From JAJECS01 sp965198185 (lineage in GTDB: Bacteria; Chloroflexota; UBA11872): DNA of 64,000 bases. Location of the stretch: positions 62,001 through 126,000 of the forward strand of contig CBDAOU010000001.1 in assembly GCA_965198185.1 (NCBI GenBank), written 5' to 3'. The notes under the pieces are model-generated. The model was not told the DNA's origin and did no database searches. It was given only the letters and a program-made list of their open reading frames with translations. The position numbers and the translations under genes are program-made. Numbering within the stretch: position 1 is the first letter of the stretch; every line of letters begins with the position of its first letter. Shown here one piece after another: positions 27,493 through 37,806 of this stretch.

Positions 27493-28359
27493 GTGGCGTC
27501 CCGTCCTATCCAGGGCTTCCCACTGCCTCTACCCGACCGCGAGCGTCCCGCCGCGCTGCGGCGCGCGGTCCGCGACATCGAGCAGCGCTTGGGGCTGCAC
27601 GCCGCCGGCCGCCTGTTCGGCGTCAGTCCGCCAGAGGCCAGCTTTGCCACCGGCATCCCCGCGCTGGATCAGGCCACCGGGTTCGCGGGGATTCCCCGGG
27701 GTCGCGTGAGTGAGCTCACCGGCCCGCGCGGCGGCGGCGCGCTGACGCTGGGGTTGCGGACCCTGGCGGCCGCGCTCGATCACGGCGGGTTGGCGGCTTA
27801 CGTCGATCTGCCCGGCACGTTCGCCCCCACCGCGGGCGCGGCCCTGAGCCTCGATCTGTCGCGCCTGGTGGTGGTGCACCCGCCGGACGCCGACGCGGCG
27901 CTGCAGGCGACCGCCACGTTGCTGCGCAGCAACGCCTTCGAGGCCCTGCTGCTGGACCTGGAGGCCACCCGGCCGCCCGTCAACCGCTGGTCGCACCTGG
28001 CCGATCTGGCGGGACGCGGGGCGGCGGGACTCGTGGTGGTGACGACGTCCGGCGCCCGGCGCGTCACCGGGTTGCCCTACCTGGCCTCCCTGCGGCTCGG
28101 CGTGGCCTGCCGCGGCTGGCGCTGGCAGCGCAGCCGCCTGACCCAGGTGCCGGTCGGGCTGACGCTGGAGGTTCGGGTGCTGAAGTCGCGCAGCGGCACG
28201 GGCGTGCGGCGCCTCGTCATCGACTGTCCGTTTCTCAGGAGGTCCGGTGGACCGCAAGACGCTTTGCCTCTGGATGCCGCGCTTCCGGACCACGGTGGAA
28301 GCGCAGACGCACCCGGCGTGGTCGACGCAGCCACTGGCGATCTACGCGCGGCAAGCTAA
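27493..28359 (+). CDS. imuA: ImuA-like RecA-fold protein of the translesion mutasome
   Basis: About 290 residues with the ImuA/RecA-like arrangement: ASFATGIPALDQATG, then a nucleotide-loop region SELTGPRGGGALTLGLRTL, strand AYVDLPGTFAPTAGAAL and LVVVHPPDADAAL. The Walker A lysine is absent (GPRGGGAL), as in several ImuA-type proteins, so ATP hydrolysis is doubtful. ImuA with ImuB recruits DnaE2 to damaged DNA. The frame is open from TTG at 27481; I take GTG at 27493. It overlaps imuB by 113 bases, unusually long, so its last 37 residues may be spurious. Confidence 0.75.
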   Translation: MASRPIQGFPLPLPDRERPAALRRAVRDIEQRLGLHAAGRLFGVSPPEASFATGIPALDQATGFAGIPRGRVSELTGPRGGGALTLGLRTLAAALDHGGLAAYVDLPGTFAPTAGAALSLDLSRLVVVHPPDADAALQATATLLRSNAFEALLLDLEATRPPVNRWSHLADLAGRGAAGLVVVTTSGARRVTGLPYLASLRLGVACRGWRWQRSRLTQVPVGLTLEVRVLKSRSGTGVRRLVIDCPFLRRSGGPQDALPLDAALPDHGGSADAPGVVDAATGDLRAAS

Positions 28360-29805
28360 CCAGCGGCGGCTGATCGAGGTTTCCGACGCCGCCCATGGCG
28401 CGGGGATGCGGCTGGGAATGGCGGTCAAGGAAGCGGCGCAGCGCTGCCCGCAGGGCGTCTACGTGCCCGACGATCCGCCGCGCTACACCCGCGCGTTCGC
28501 GGCGGTGCTGGACGTGCTGGACCGCTTCTCCCCGCTGGTGGAGGACGCCGGCGTGGGGCTGGCGTTTGCCGACGCGGCGGGCCTGGAGCCGCTCTACGGC
28601 CCCGACGCGGCGCTGGGCGCGCGGGTGCGCCGCGACGTCGAAGGCGGAAACCGGGCACGCGGCCCACATCGGGCTGGCGGCGGGACGCCTGGCGGCGGAG
28701 GTCGGCGGCGCGCACGGCGGGCGCGGCGGGCGTGACCGTCGTTGCCACCTCCGACCGGGCCTATCTGGCCGAGCAGCCCGTCGAACGGCTGCCGCTGAAC
28801 GAGCGGACGCTTGCCAACCTGCAGACGCTGGGCATCGCCACCATCGGCGCGTTTGCCGCCTTGCCGGCCAACGCCGTGCGGACTCGCTATGGAGTCGAGG
28901 GGGCGCAGGCGTGGCGGCTGGCGCATGGCGAGGACCCGCGGCCGCTGCGCGGTCGGACGCGGCCGCTCGTGCTGCATGAGGCGGTCGACTTCGAGTGGGA
29001 GGAGCACAACGTGGACCGCCTCGCCTTCGCCCTGCAGGCCCTGGCGCAGCGCCTGGCCGCACGGCTGGCCCAGCGGGGCTTGATGGCACAGCAGGTCGGC
29101 GGCCGGACCGAGCGCGCCGACGGCACGGTCCAGCGGTTCGCGCTGCCGCTGCCCGAGCCGTCCGCCGCGGCCGCCACCTTTCGCGACGCGGCCCGCTGGC
29201 GCTTCGAGGCGTGGGCCGATATCGCTCAAGCCGGCGCGGTCGTGCCGGAGATTTCATCCCACCAGCCCGGCGTGGTGCGCATCAGCCTGGACGTGCGGCA
29301 CCTGGCGCCGGGCGTCGGCACGCAACGGTCCCTGCTCGGCAACCGGTCGGAGCGCATGGCGCGCGCCAACCACGCGATCAGCCGCCTGCGGGCGCAGCTG
29401 GGCGACGCCGCGCTGTTCCGCATGGCGCTCTGCCCCGACGCCTTCACCCTTGAGACGGCCGCCCGCCGGCTTGACGCCTACGTTGCGACAAGTCCCACGC
29501 GCGAGGCGTCCGAGCTCCCGGCGGCGTGGCTGGCCGGCCTGGCGGGCGCCCGCGGCATCACGCGGCTCTTCACCCCGCCTCGTCCGGTGCGCCTCAGCCA
29601 GGCCGACGACGCCCGCTGGGTGACGCTTGAGGGCTCGACCAGGAAAGTCGTCGCCAGCTATGGGCCGCAGCGGGTGCAGACGGAGTGGTGGGCGGAACCC
29701 GTCGATCGGGACTACCTGCACGTGTGGCTGGACGACGGCCGCGGCCTCGTGCTCTACCACGACCGCGCCCAGGGACGTTGGTTTGCCCAGGGAGCGCTCG
29801 ATTGA
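28247..29805 (+). pseudogene. imuB: ImuB, catalytically inactive Y-family polymerase homologue; two single-base frameshifts
   Basis: GTG at 28247 follows AGGAGG. The opening LCLWMPRFRTTVEAQ aligns with the Y-family DxD segment but lacks the acidic residues, and the second acidic site is replaced by GLAFADAAGL, as expected for ImuB. Three frames are needed: to about 28640, then ETGHAAHIGLAAGRLAAEVG, then VTVVATSDRAYLAEQPVERL to the stop at 29805. Removing one G near 28638 (GAAGGCGG) and one near 28715-28728 restores about 518 residues. It links the beta clamp, ImuA and DnaE2. It may be intact in the cell if the extra bases are sequence errors. Confidence 0.8.
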
Positions 29806-32800
29806 CCCGCCCCGCCTACGCCGAGCTGCACGCGCACAGCAACTTCTCGTTTCTGGATGGCGCGTCGCATCCCGAGGAAATGGCGGCGCGCGCCGCCGAG
29901 ATTGGGCTGGCGGCGCTGGCGATCACGGATCACGACGGGGTCTACGGCGCGGTGCGGTTCTCCCACGCGGCGCGCGAGCACGGCCTGCATCCCATCGTGG
30001 GCATGGAAGCCAGCATGGCCGAGGGCCGCCACCTCACCCTGCTGGCGCGTGACCGCGAGGGCTACGCCAACGTCTGCCGGCTCGCCACCGCGGCGCACCA
30101 CGACCGGCCCAAGGGAATGGCGGAGCTCGACCTCGAAACCCTGGCGCGGCACACGCGCGGCTTGGTCGGGCTTTCGGGCTGCCTGCGGGGAGCGATCCCG
30201 GCCGCGGCACTGCGCGGTGACGACCAGCAGGCCATCGAGCTGGCGGGGACGTACGCCGAGTTGTTCGAGCCGGGCGGCTTCTTTCTCGAGCTTCAGGATC
30301 ATCGTCTCGAAGCGGAACATCTGGCCAACGCCGGATTGCTCGATGTCGCGCGGCGCACCGGCCTGCCGCTGGTGGCTACCAACAACGTCCACTACCACGA
30401 CCGCGCGCGTGCGCGGCTGCAGGACGTGCTGGTGTGCATCAAGCACACCACTACGCTGGAAACGGCGGGGCGGCGGCTGCGGCCCAATCACGAGTTTGTG
30501 CTGAAGTCCGCCGCGGAAATGGCGCGGCTCTTCGCCGGCGTTCCCGAGGCAGTCAGCAACACCCTGCGCATTGCCGAGATGTGCGACTTCGACCTGAGCC
30601 GCAAGCTCGAATACGGCCTGCCCGCGTTTCCCACGCCCAACGGCGAGTCGGAGTACGGCTATATGGAGCGTCTGGTCTGGGAGGGCGCGCGACGGCGGTA
30701 TCCCGACCTCGACGAGACCGTGCGCGAGCGCGTGCGGCGCGAGCTGCGGTACGTCAAGGACCTGCGGCTGGCGGGCTATTTCCTCACTGTTCGCGATCTG
30801 GTGGACTTCTGTCACCGCAACGACATCCTGGTCAACACCCGCGGCTCGGCGCCGGGCTCGATCCTCTGCTACGCCCTCGGCATCTCGATGGTCGATCCCA
30901 TCGCCGCCGGGCTGATGTTCGAGCGGTTCATGTCCCCGGATCGGGACGAGCCGCCCGATATCGACCTGGACATCGAGCACCAGGAGCGCGAGCGGGTGAT
31001 CCAATACGTCTACCAGCGCCATGGCCGCCGCCGCGCGGCCATGGTGGCGAACGTCATCTGCTTTCGCGGGCGCTCGGCCATCCGCGACGTCGGCAAGGCG
31101 CTGGGGCTGCCGCAGGCGCAGGTGGACCGGTTGGCGCAGCGGCTGCAATGGCATCCCAGCGTGGAGATGCCGCACCCGGACCAGGCGGACGGCGACGTGC
31201 CGCGCGAGGTCTCGAATCGCGTGGGCCGCGAGCTGCTCGAGCTGAGCCGGCAGATCGTCGACTTTCCCCGGCACCTGGGCATCCATACCGGGGGCATGAT
31301 CATCGCCTCACATCCGCTGGATGCGTCGGTGCCGATCGAGCCGGCGACGATGGAGGGACGCACCGTGGCGCAGTGGGACAAGGACGACTGCGCCGACGCC
31401 GGGCTGCTGAAGATCGACCTGCTGGGGACTGGGCATGCTGACGCTGATCCAGCGGGCCTTCCGGCTCATTGAGCAGCGGTGCGGCCGGCGCCTGGCGCTG
31501 GCGGATTTCACGTTCGACGACCCCAAGGTCTACGACGCGATCTGCGCGGCCGACACCATCGGCATGTTCCAGGTGGAAAGCCGCGCCCAGATGCACGTGC
31601 TGCCGCAGACCCGGCCGCGGTGCTTCTATGACCTGGTGGTGCAGGTCGCGATCATCCGGCCCGGGCCGATGACCACCAAGATGCACCGGCGCTGGATCCT
31701 GCGCCGCATCGGGCAGGAGAGGGACGATCCCGTGTGGCCCGGCCTGGCGACGGTGCTGCAACGCACGCTGGGGCTGCCGATCTTCCAGGAGCAATGCCTC
31801 CAGATCGCCATGGTCGCGGCCGGGTTCTCGGCAACCAAGGCCGATGCGCTGCGGCGCGCGATGAGCCGCAAGCGCTCCCTGGCGCACATCCAGGCGCTCC
31901 AGGCGGACCTGATGCAGGGCATGACCCGCCACGGCATCCCCGCGCCGACGGCGGAGCAGATATATGCCCAGATCGAAGGCTATGCGGGCTATGGATTTCC
32001 CGAGGCGCATTCCTGCGCCTTTGCGCTGCTGGTGTACGCCTCGGCGTGGCTCAAGGTGCATCACCACGCGGAGTTCACCTGCGCCATTCTCAACAGCCAG
32101 CCGATGGGCTTCTACAGCCCGCACACCCTCGTGGGCGACGCCCAGCGGCACGGGGTGACCGTGCGCCCCGTGGACATCCGGCACAGCCGCTTCGAGTGCA
32201 TCGTCGAGCCGGACGGCGCGGTGCGATTGGGCTATCGGTACGTGGAAGGCCTGGGAGAGGCCCATCGCGAGCGCCTGGATGAAGCGTTGGCCCGCGGGCC
32301 GTATCGCTCCCTGGAAGACTTTTGCCGCCGGACGCGGTTGCCGATCAACGTTCTGGAAGCGCTGGCCACGGCGGGGGCCTTTCGGGGCCTTGGACTGAAC
32401 CGGCGCGCGGCGCTCTGGCAGGTGCAGGCCTATGCGCCCGCGGCCAACGGCGGGGAGCTGCCGAACCTTGTGGCGGAGCTGGAAGAGCCGGTTGCGCTGC
32501 CGCCGGCCGACGCGCTGGTGCAGGTCCGGATGGACTTCGCCGCCACCGGCCTTTCGACCCGCTGGCGCGGCCTGGAGTTCCTGCGACCGGCGTTGGCGCA
32601 AGCCGGCGTGCTGCGCGCCGCCGATCTGCTGGACCTGGCCGCCGAGCGGCGGCGCGCAGGCTCGGACGGCATCGCGAAGCCAGCGACGCCCAAGGCACGG
32701 CGCGCGCGCATTCCCCGGGTCTCAATTCCGGCCAGCACGAGCCCGCCGATGCCGCGCACGCGCCGCGGCCGAGGGCGCTCGCTGACTCAACCCGTGGCGG

Positions 32801-33204
32801 GGCACTATGGCGAGCGCGCCCGCCGCACCGGAAATCACTACGACGGGCAGAGCAGCGGGCGACAGTTCCGGGGCCTGGGCGACAGCGGCGTTCCCGACGC
32901 CCTGCGCGAACAGGCCCGCACCGGAATCATGGTCACCGTGGCCGGCATCGTGATCAACCGCCAGCACCCGCCCACCGCGCGCGGCTACACCTTCCTGTCC
33001 CTGGAAGATGAAACCGGGCTGGTCAACGTCATCATTCGCCCGTCGGTCTTCACCCGCTACCAGCGCGCGATTCTGGATTCTCCGGTGATGCTGGTCTACG
33101 GCGAGTTGCAGGACGAGCATGGGGCGGTGCAGGTGATGGCCCACACCTGCCAGCCCGCCACGTCCGACGGCCTGGGCGCGCCGCCCTCGCGGGATTGGTC
33201 GTAG
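29802..33204 (+). pseudogene. dnaE2: error-prone DNA polymerase III alpha DnaE2, single frameshift
   Basis: TTG at 29802 overlaps the imuB stop. Domains in order: PHP (YAELHAHSNFSFLDGASHPE), polymerase palm with catalytic PDIDLDIEHQERERVIQYVY (about residue 385), fingers with NVICFRGRSAIRDVGKALG, helix-hairpin region, and a C-terminal OB fold (MVTVAGIVINRQHPPTARGY). The first frame ends LLKIDLLGTGHADADP; the next starts at GMLTLIQRAFRLIEQ. One extra G in CTGGGGACTGGG (about 31422-31426) explains it, since GGGA to GGA gives LLGLGMLTLIQ. The corrected length, about 1133 residues, suits DnaE2, which performs damage-induced mutagenic synthesis with ImuA/ImuB. Confidence 0.9.
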
Positions 33205-33221
33205 GCCCGGGTCCAACCCGC

Positions 33222-33356
33222 CTAGTGATGGTGATGATGCTGGCCGTGCCAACCACGGGCGACGGCGTCGATGACCTTGCCGGCTTTGACGACCTTGACG
33301 GGGACCAGGCGCCGCTCGCCGATGCGGGTCTGGCCGTGGGCGTCCTCGAAGGCGCC
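33222..33356 (-). pseudogene. detached 3' end of an amidohydrolase gene
   Basis: On the minus strand this codes EDAHGQTRIGERRLVPVKVV through a His-rich end (WHGQHHHHH) to TAG at 33224-33222. It parallels the last about 45 codons of the intact amidohydrolase gene at 36538-36660 with scattered substitutions, then diverges abruptly at about 33357. No start or upstream part of the gene is present. Confidence 0.75.
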
Positions 33357-33399
33357 GAGCGAAGCTCGGTAGTTAATGCCATTTTACATGCGACATCGT

Positions 33400-36300
33400 C
33401 TACTCGCATACCGGCATTTCAACCGGATAAGAACTATTCCTAGCCACCCGACTTAACGGCTGTGGGATGCAGCCTGCCAGCTCGTTGCCCCCGAGGTTTA
33501 ACTGATTCAGATTGACCAACTGTGCCAACTGAGCCGGTATGCTTCCGGTGAGTTGGTTTTCGAATAGACCGAGCCTTTGCAGGTTGACCAACCGACCTAG
33601 CTCTGCCGGGATTTCGCCCGTCAACTGGTTTCGGCCTAAATTCAGATGTGTAAGCATTGTCAAGCTTCCCAATGCCGCTGGGATAGCACCCACCAGACCA
33701 TTGCCGGAAAGTCTAAGGTACCCGAGATTCTCAAGTCGGCCGATATCCGGAGGGATACTTCCCGTAAGGTTATTGTACGCGAGATCCGCCTCAGTTAGTT
33801 TGCTCAGTTGACCTATCTCAGTCGGAATCGTACCCGTGAACTCGTTTGATCCGAGACTGAGCCGCGTCAGATTGCTCAGCCGACCGATCGCCGCAGGAAT
33901 GACGCCCGTCAACTCGTTCCGTCCGAGATCCAACTCAGTCAAGCTCATCAACTGTCCAAGCGCGGATGGAAGCGAGCCGGACAATTCGTTCCCATACAGC
34001 CTTAGCCGCTCCAGCCATTTTAGGGCCCCCAACTCGGAAGGTATGGTGCCAGTTAGATCGTTTTCGGACAGGTCGAGCTCAACGAGGTTCTCCAATTGGC
34101 CGAGACGCGGCGGGATCCCGCCAGAGAGATCGTTTCTCGACAGATTCAGCACACGCAGCTCGGTGAGAAGTCCAAGCTCCGGTGGAATATCCCCCGACAA
34201 GCCGATATACGTGTAGGAGTGGGAATTCAAGGAGAGGTTCAGCACTCTGAGAAGGGCCAGCTGCCCAAGCGTCGGCGGAATCGGGCCGTCAAACTCATTG
34301 CGGGATAGATCCAGATGCTCCAAGTGGGTGAGGCCACCGAGTTTCGCAGGAAGCCTCCCGCGTAATTCGCGCTTAGGAAGTCGTAGCTGCCTGACCCGCC
34401 GCGGCGAGCCACCTACGACAACACCCGCCCATCGGTCGATCGGTGTGCCCGGGCCCCAGTTCGATGGGAACCTGACGAACAGCTCGCTGCGCAACGCGAT
34501 GAGCGTTTCGCAATCCTGAATCAGCCCCGGATGCTGGGCCGGCTGGGCGACCACATACCCCTCGCTGCAGGCGGTGGCGCTTGCCTCCACGTCTTCATAC
34601 CCTGACTGCGCGGCCAGCAGGCCAATCCCGACGCGAACCAGCGTCTTGCTGTTTGTTCCGTCGGGCGCCATCGTGTAGAGATAGCTGTCGCCCCGGTTCA
34701 TGTCGTCGTAGGCGAAGCCATCAACCACGGCAATCAGGCTGCCGTCTGGCGACCAAGCAGCAGCGATGGCTGCCCTGCGATCCGTCGGCGAGTGGCCCAC
34801 GGGAGATCCGTCCACACCCACCACACAAATGCCTGCGCGACACGCATAGAGGATCATGTCTCCAGCCGGTGACCACGCTACGTCTCGAATCCAAGCTTCT
34901 TGGGGATCGGGCTCGCCGTATTGCCGTTGTTGCCAGCCGTCGATAGTCACGAGTCGTCGCGCATCCGACCCGTCAGCGCCAATGGTGAACAGTGCAACAT
35001 CCTCGCCGTCAGGTTGGGCGTACGCGATGCTCTGGCCGTCCGGCGACCACGATGGCCAGCTGACGGTAACCGCAAGTCTTTGGAGATTGTAGCCGTCCGC
35101 ATCGACGACGTATAGCCCTTTGTTGCGCTCACCGGCGCTCGAAAATGCGATGCGCTGGCTGTCCGGCGACCAGGCAGGACGATGTCGGGGAAAGATTGGG
35201 ATATGCGCCGCGATGCGCCGTCGTTCGGATCCTTCAGGATTCATGGTGTGAAGAAATACCCACCAAGGACGAATATCATCAACTGGATTGCTCGCAACAA
35301 AAGCGATGGCTTTACCATTCGGTGACCACGCCGGATAATTTTCATAGTTTGTGCTGGATGTCAGACGCTGTCCTTGTTCTCCATCCAGAGATTCCAAAGC
35401 GAGTTCGTACCCATAGGCAGATATTGATGCATCGCCGCCATTTGCGCTTCGGGGATCGCCGCTTTCCTTCGGCAGACTGCGTGAAAACGGGTACTTACAG
35501 GTCGAGTAGACAATTTGCGTGCCGTCAGACGAAATATCGACGGCTGTCATCCATCCTATTCGACGACCGAACTCGAAGGGATGCGGTACAACAAACCACG
35601 GATGCGGTGCGCTTCCGTCAGCTACCTTGGACACCCACGTTCCGTCGGCCGAGGCCGTATAAACTTCGGGTCCATGGGTGAAGACAATGGCCGAGCCGTC
35701 GGGCGTCCACTCCACCATGCTGGTAACAAAGCTTAAATCGGCTAGCCAATTTGCGTACGGCACCGGATGACAGGGTGTCCCGCCGTGATGCGCCGAAACC
35801 TCCCGTGTGGGCACACGGGTCGCCGCGGCAACCGGCGTGGTCGCCGGCGATGGGCTCTCGCCGGCCTCACCCGCCGCCGTCGGCGTGAGTTGGATCTGGG
35901 GTGTCACTTCACTGCGCGCCGGGTTAGACGTGGTGACCGGCGGTATCGCCATCTCAACTCCCGCGCCTGCCCGAACGGCGACCGTGGGCGTGACCTGGAG
36001 TTCCGGTGTCCCTTCGCTGCGCGCTAGGCTAGCCGTGGCAACAGGCAGCGTCGCCAGAGGAGCCCGCTCACCCACCAGAATCGCGGGCGTGGGCGTGAGC
36101 TGAGCTTCAGGTCTCTCGGTTTCCGTCGGTGCGCGGCGGGTGGCGATTTCTGTTGCGACGCCAGCACGCGCCCAGCGTGGATCTGACTTGATCCCGGCAA
36201 CGTCATCAACATCTTCTGACTTGCGGTCCGGCTCGGCTGCTCTTGGCGGGGCAACCATTTGCGATGAAGCGTCAACGGTGGATTGCTCACTTTCGGTACA

Positions 36301-36474
36301 GCTCAGAACCGCCATAGACACGACCAGTACGGTCAGCAACACGAAGACGCGCAATCCGACCCTGTCTTCGCTCTTGACAGCCTGGAAGTTCCAGCGCCGT
36401 CCGGCGTCCGGCCTCGGCTGTCCCCCGCTCATTGGGGCAACTTCCATCGGGTCCGTCACGTTCAGATCCCCCAC
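33400..36474 (-). CDS. large lipoprotein with TolB-type propeller and twelve leucine-rich repeats
   Basis: The 1024-residue paralogue of the protein at 23867-26686 has a signal helix (about 40-58) ending in lipobox AVLSC; the start may be the Met at residue 10 or 15. A Thr/Pro linker with repeated LTPTP-like motifs (to about 230) follows, then a propeller with about seven WSPDG-type repeats (about 240-640). A Cys cap (ATACSEGYVVAQP, LIQDC), twelve 24-residue LRRs (about 705-995) and the C-cap LAGCIPQ...MPVCE complete it. It should be exported and bind partners outside the cell. G+C is low (29/60 at 35281-35340) relative to both flanking genes, suggesting acquisition. Confidence 0.8.
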   Translation of the reverse strand: MGDLNVTDPMEVAPMSGGQPRPDAGRRWNFQAVKSEDRVGLRVFVLLTVLVVSMAVLSCTESEQSTVDASSQMVAPPRAAEPDRKSEDVDDVAGIKSDPRWARAGVATEIATRRAPTETERPEAQLTPTPAILVGERAPLATLPVATASLARSEGTPELQVTPTVAVRAGAGVEMAIPPVTTSNPARSEVTPQIQLTPTAAGEAGESPSPATTPVAAATRVPTREVSAHHGGTPCHPVPYANWLADLSFVTSMVEWTPDGSAIVFTHGPEVYTASADGTWVSKVADGSAPHPWFVVPHPFEFGRRIGWMTAVDISSDGTQIVYSTCKYPFSRSLPKESGDPRSANGGDASISAYGYELALESLDGEQGQRLTSSTNYENYPAWSPNGKAIAFVASNPVDDIRPWWVFLHTMNPEGSERRRIAAHIPIFPRHRPAWSPDSQRIAFSSAGERNKGLYVVDADGYNLQRLAVTVSWPSWSPDGQSIAYAQPDGEDVALFTIGADGSDARRLVTIDGWQQRQYGEPDPQEAWIRDVAWSPAGDMILYACRAGICVVGVDGSPVGHSPTDRRAAIAAAWSPDGSLIAVVDGFAYDDMNRGDSYLYTMAPDGTNSKTLVRVGIGLLAAQSGYEDVEASATACSEGYVVAQPAQHPGLIQDCETLIALRSELFVRFPSNWGPGTPIDRWAGVVVGGSPRRVRQLRLPKRELRGRLPAKLGGLTHLEHLDLSRNEFDGPIPPTLGQLALLRVLNLSLNSHSYTYIGLSGDIPPELGLLTELRVLNLSRNDLSGGIPPRLGQLENLVELDLSENDLTGTIPSELGALKWLERLRLYGNELSGSLPSALGQLMSLTELDLGRNELTGVIPAAIGRLSNLTRLSLGSNEFTGTIPTEIGQLSKLTEADLAYNNLTGSIPPDIGRLENLGYLRLSGNGLVGAIPAALGSLTMLTHLNLGRNQLTGEIPAELGRLVNLQRLGLFENQLTGSIPAQLAQLVNLNQLNLGGNELAGCIPQPLSRVARNSSYPVEMPVCE

Positions 36475-36536
36475 CGGCAGCCCGCCCGAAGCTCGTCTAC
36501 AGCTTGCGCCACCAGAAGGGCCGAGGCCAGTCCCGC

Positions 36537-37694
36537 CTAGTGATGATGGTGGCCGTGCCAGCCACGGGCGACGGCGTCGATGACCTTGCCGCCCTTGACG
36601 ACCTTGACGGGCACCAGGCGGCGCTCGCCGATGCGCGTTTGGCCGTGGGCGTCCTCGAAGGTGTGGGCGCCGATCTCCTCACGGAACAGCGCCGCATCCG
36701 CGAAGGCGCCGACGGCGAGCGTGCCGATCTGGCCTTGCATGCCCAGGATCTCGGCCGGGGTGACCGTGCAGCGGCGCAGGGCGTCGGGCAGGTCAAGGCC
36801 CAGATGCAGGAACTTGCTGAGTGTCGTGGCCAGATCGAAGACGGGACCGTCGAAGTTGTAGGCGTGCAGATCGCTGCTGATGGTGTTGGGGACCAGGTCC
36901 TGCGCCAGCGCCGATTCCGCCACGCTCCACGAGAAGCTGCCCTGGCCGTGACCCACGTCGAGGTGGACGCCGCGATTCACGGCATCGCGGACCGACGCGC
37001 GCACGCGGCCCTGGTCGTCGAGGATGCCTTCATCCAGACCGTGATAGCAGTGGGTCAGCAGGTCGCCGTCCTTCATCTCGCGCAGGATGTCGTCCAGCGT
37101 GCAGACGGGCGCGTTGGGGTGGATCATGATGGGCAGCCCCACGGCATCCGCCGCCTCGCGGGCGCGGTGCAGCGCGGGCAGGGCGTTGTTTCCCGCCAGG
37201 TTCTCGCTGAGCCGGGCCTTGACGCCGACGATCACGTCGCGGTGGCGCTCGCAGACCTCGATGGCCTTCTTCGGGTCGATGAGCCGGAGGTCCTCGAGCT
37301 CGCCCACAACCGGCGAGACCATGCCCGTCGATGAAATGTTGAGACAGGCCTTGAGGCGCGTCTCGGAGACCTCGATCACGTAGCGTCGGAGGCCGTCGAA
37401 GGTGTCGGCGCCCGCCGACCCGGCGTCGATTGCGGTGGTGACGCCGCTGGGCAAGACGTAAGTGTCGGCGTCGACGCCGTAGTGGCTCACGCCGTCGTAG
37501 ACGTGCACGTGAACGTCGACTAGACCGGGCGTGACCAGCAGTCCCGAGGCATCGAGAACTTGGCGAGCCTGCGCCGGATCGATGTGCTCGGCGACGGCGC
37601 TCACCCGGCCGCCCGCGATCGCCACGTCGCGCCGGTGGTTGAGGCCCTGCGCGGGGTCGACGACCGTGCCACCGGATATCAGGAGGTCATACAT
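36537..37694 (-). CDS. amidohydrolase/deacetylase-family metallohydrolase with a His-rich C-terminus
   Basis: The 385-residue dihydroorotase-like protein has the metal ligands HVHV (about 61-64), a likely carboxylated Lys in VGVKARLSE (about 160), His in MIHPNAP, CYHG and DVGHGQG, and the catalytic Asp region TISSDLHAYN. This fits the amidohydrolase/deacetylase subgroup that often sits beside small pyridoxal-dependent or RidA proteins. The C-terminus ends WHGHHHH, an encoded His run that might bind nickel or zinc. The adjacent RidA gene is divergent. Substrate not known. Confidence 0.85.
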   Translation of the reverse strand: MYDLLISGGTVVDPAQGLNHRRDVAIAGGRVSAVAEHIDPAQARQVLDASGLLVTPGLVDVHVHVYDGVSHYGVDADTYVLPSGVTTAIDAGSAGADTFDGLRRYVIEVSETRLKACLNISSTGMVSPVVGELEDLRLIDPKKAIEVCERHRDVIVGVKARLSENLAGNNALPALHRAREAADAVGLPIMIHPNAPVCTLDDILREMKDGDLLTHCYHGLDEGILDDQGRVRASVRDAVNRGVHLDVGHGQGSFSWSVAESALAQDLVPNTISSDLHAYNFDGPVFDLATTLSKFLHLGLDLPDALRRCTVTPAEILGMQGQIGTLAVGAFADAALFREEIGAHTFEDAHGQTRIGERRLVPVKVVKGGKVIDAVARGWHGHHHH

Positions 37695-37806
37695 CGCAAA
37701 GCTCTCCCCCCGACAAGAGGCGTCATGATAGCCGTCGCGCGTGGGCGGCCGTTCGCCGGCTCGCCGTGTACCCTCCGAATCGTGTCACTGCCAGGAAGGA
37801 ATGCTC

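Noticed and set aside
29754..31286. 510-codon open frame on the minus strand opposite dnaE2
   Set aside because: It mirrors the dnaE2 codons, is rich in Arg/His/Gln, and has no family signature; high-GC genes create such antisense frames.
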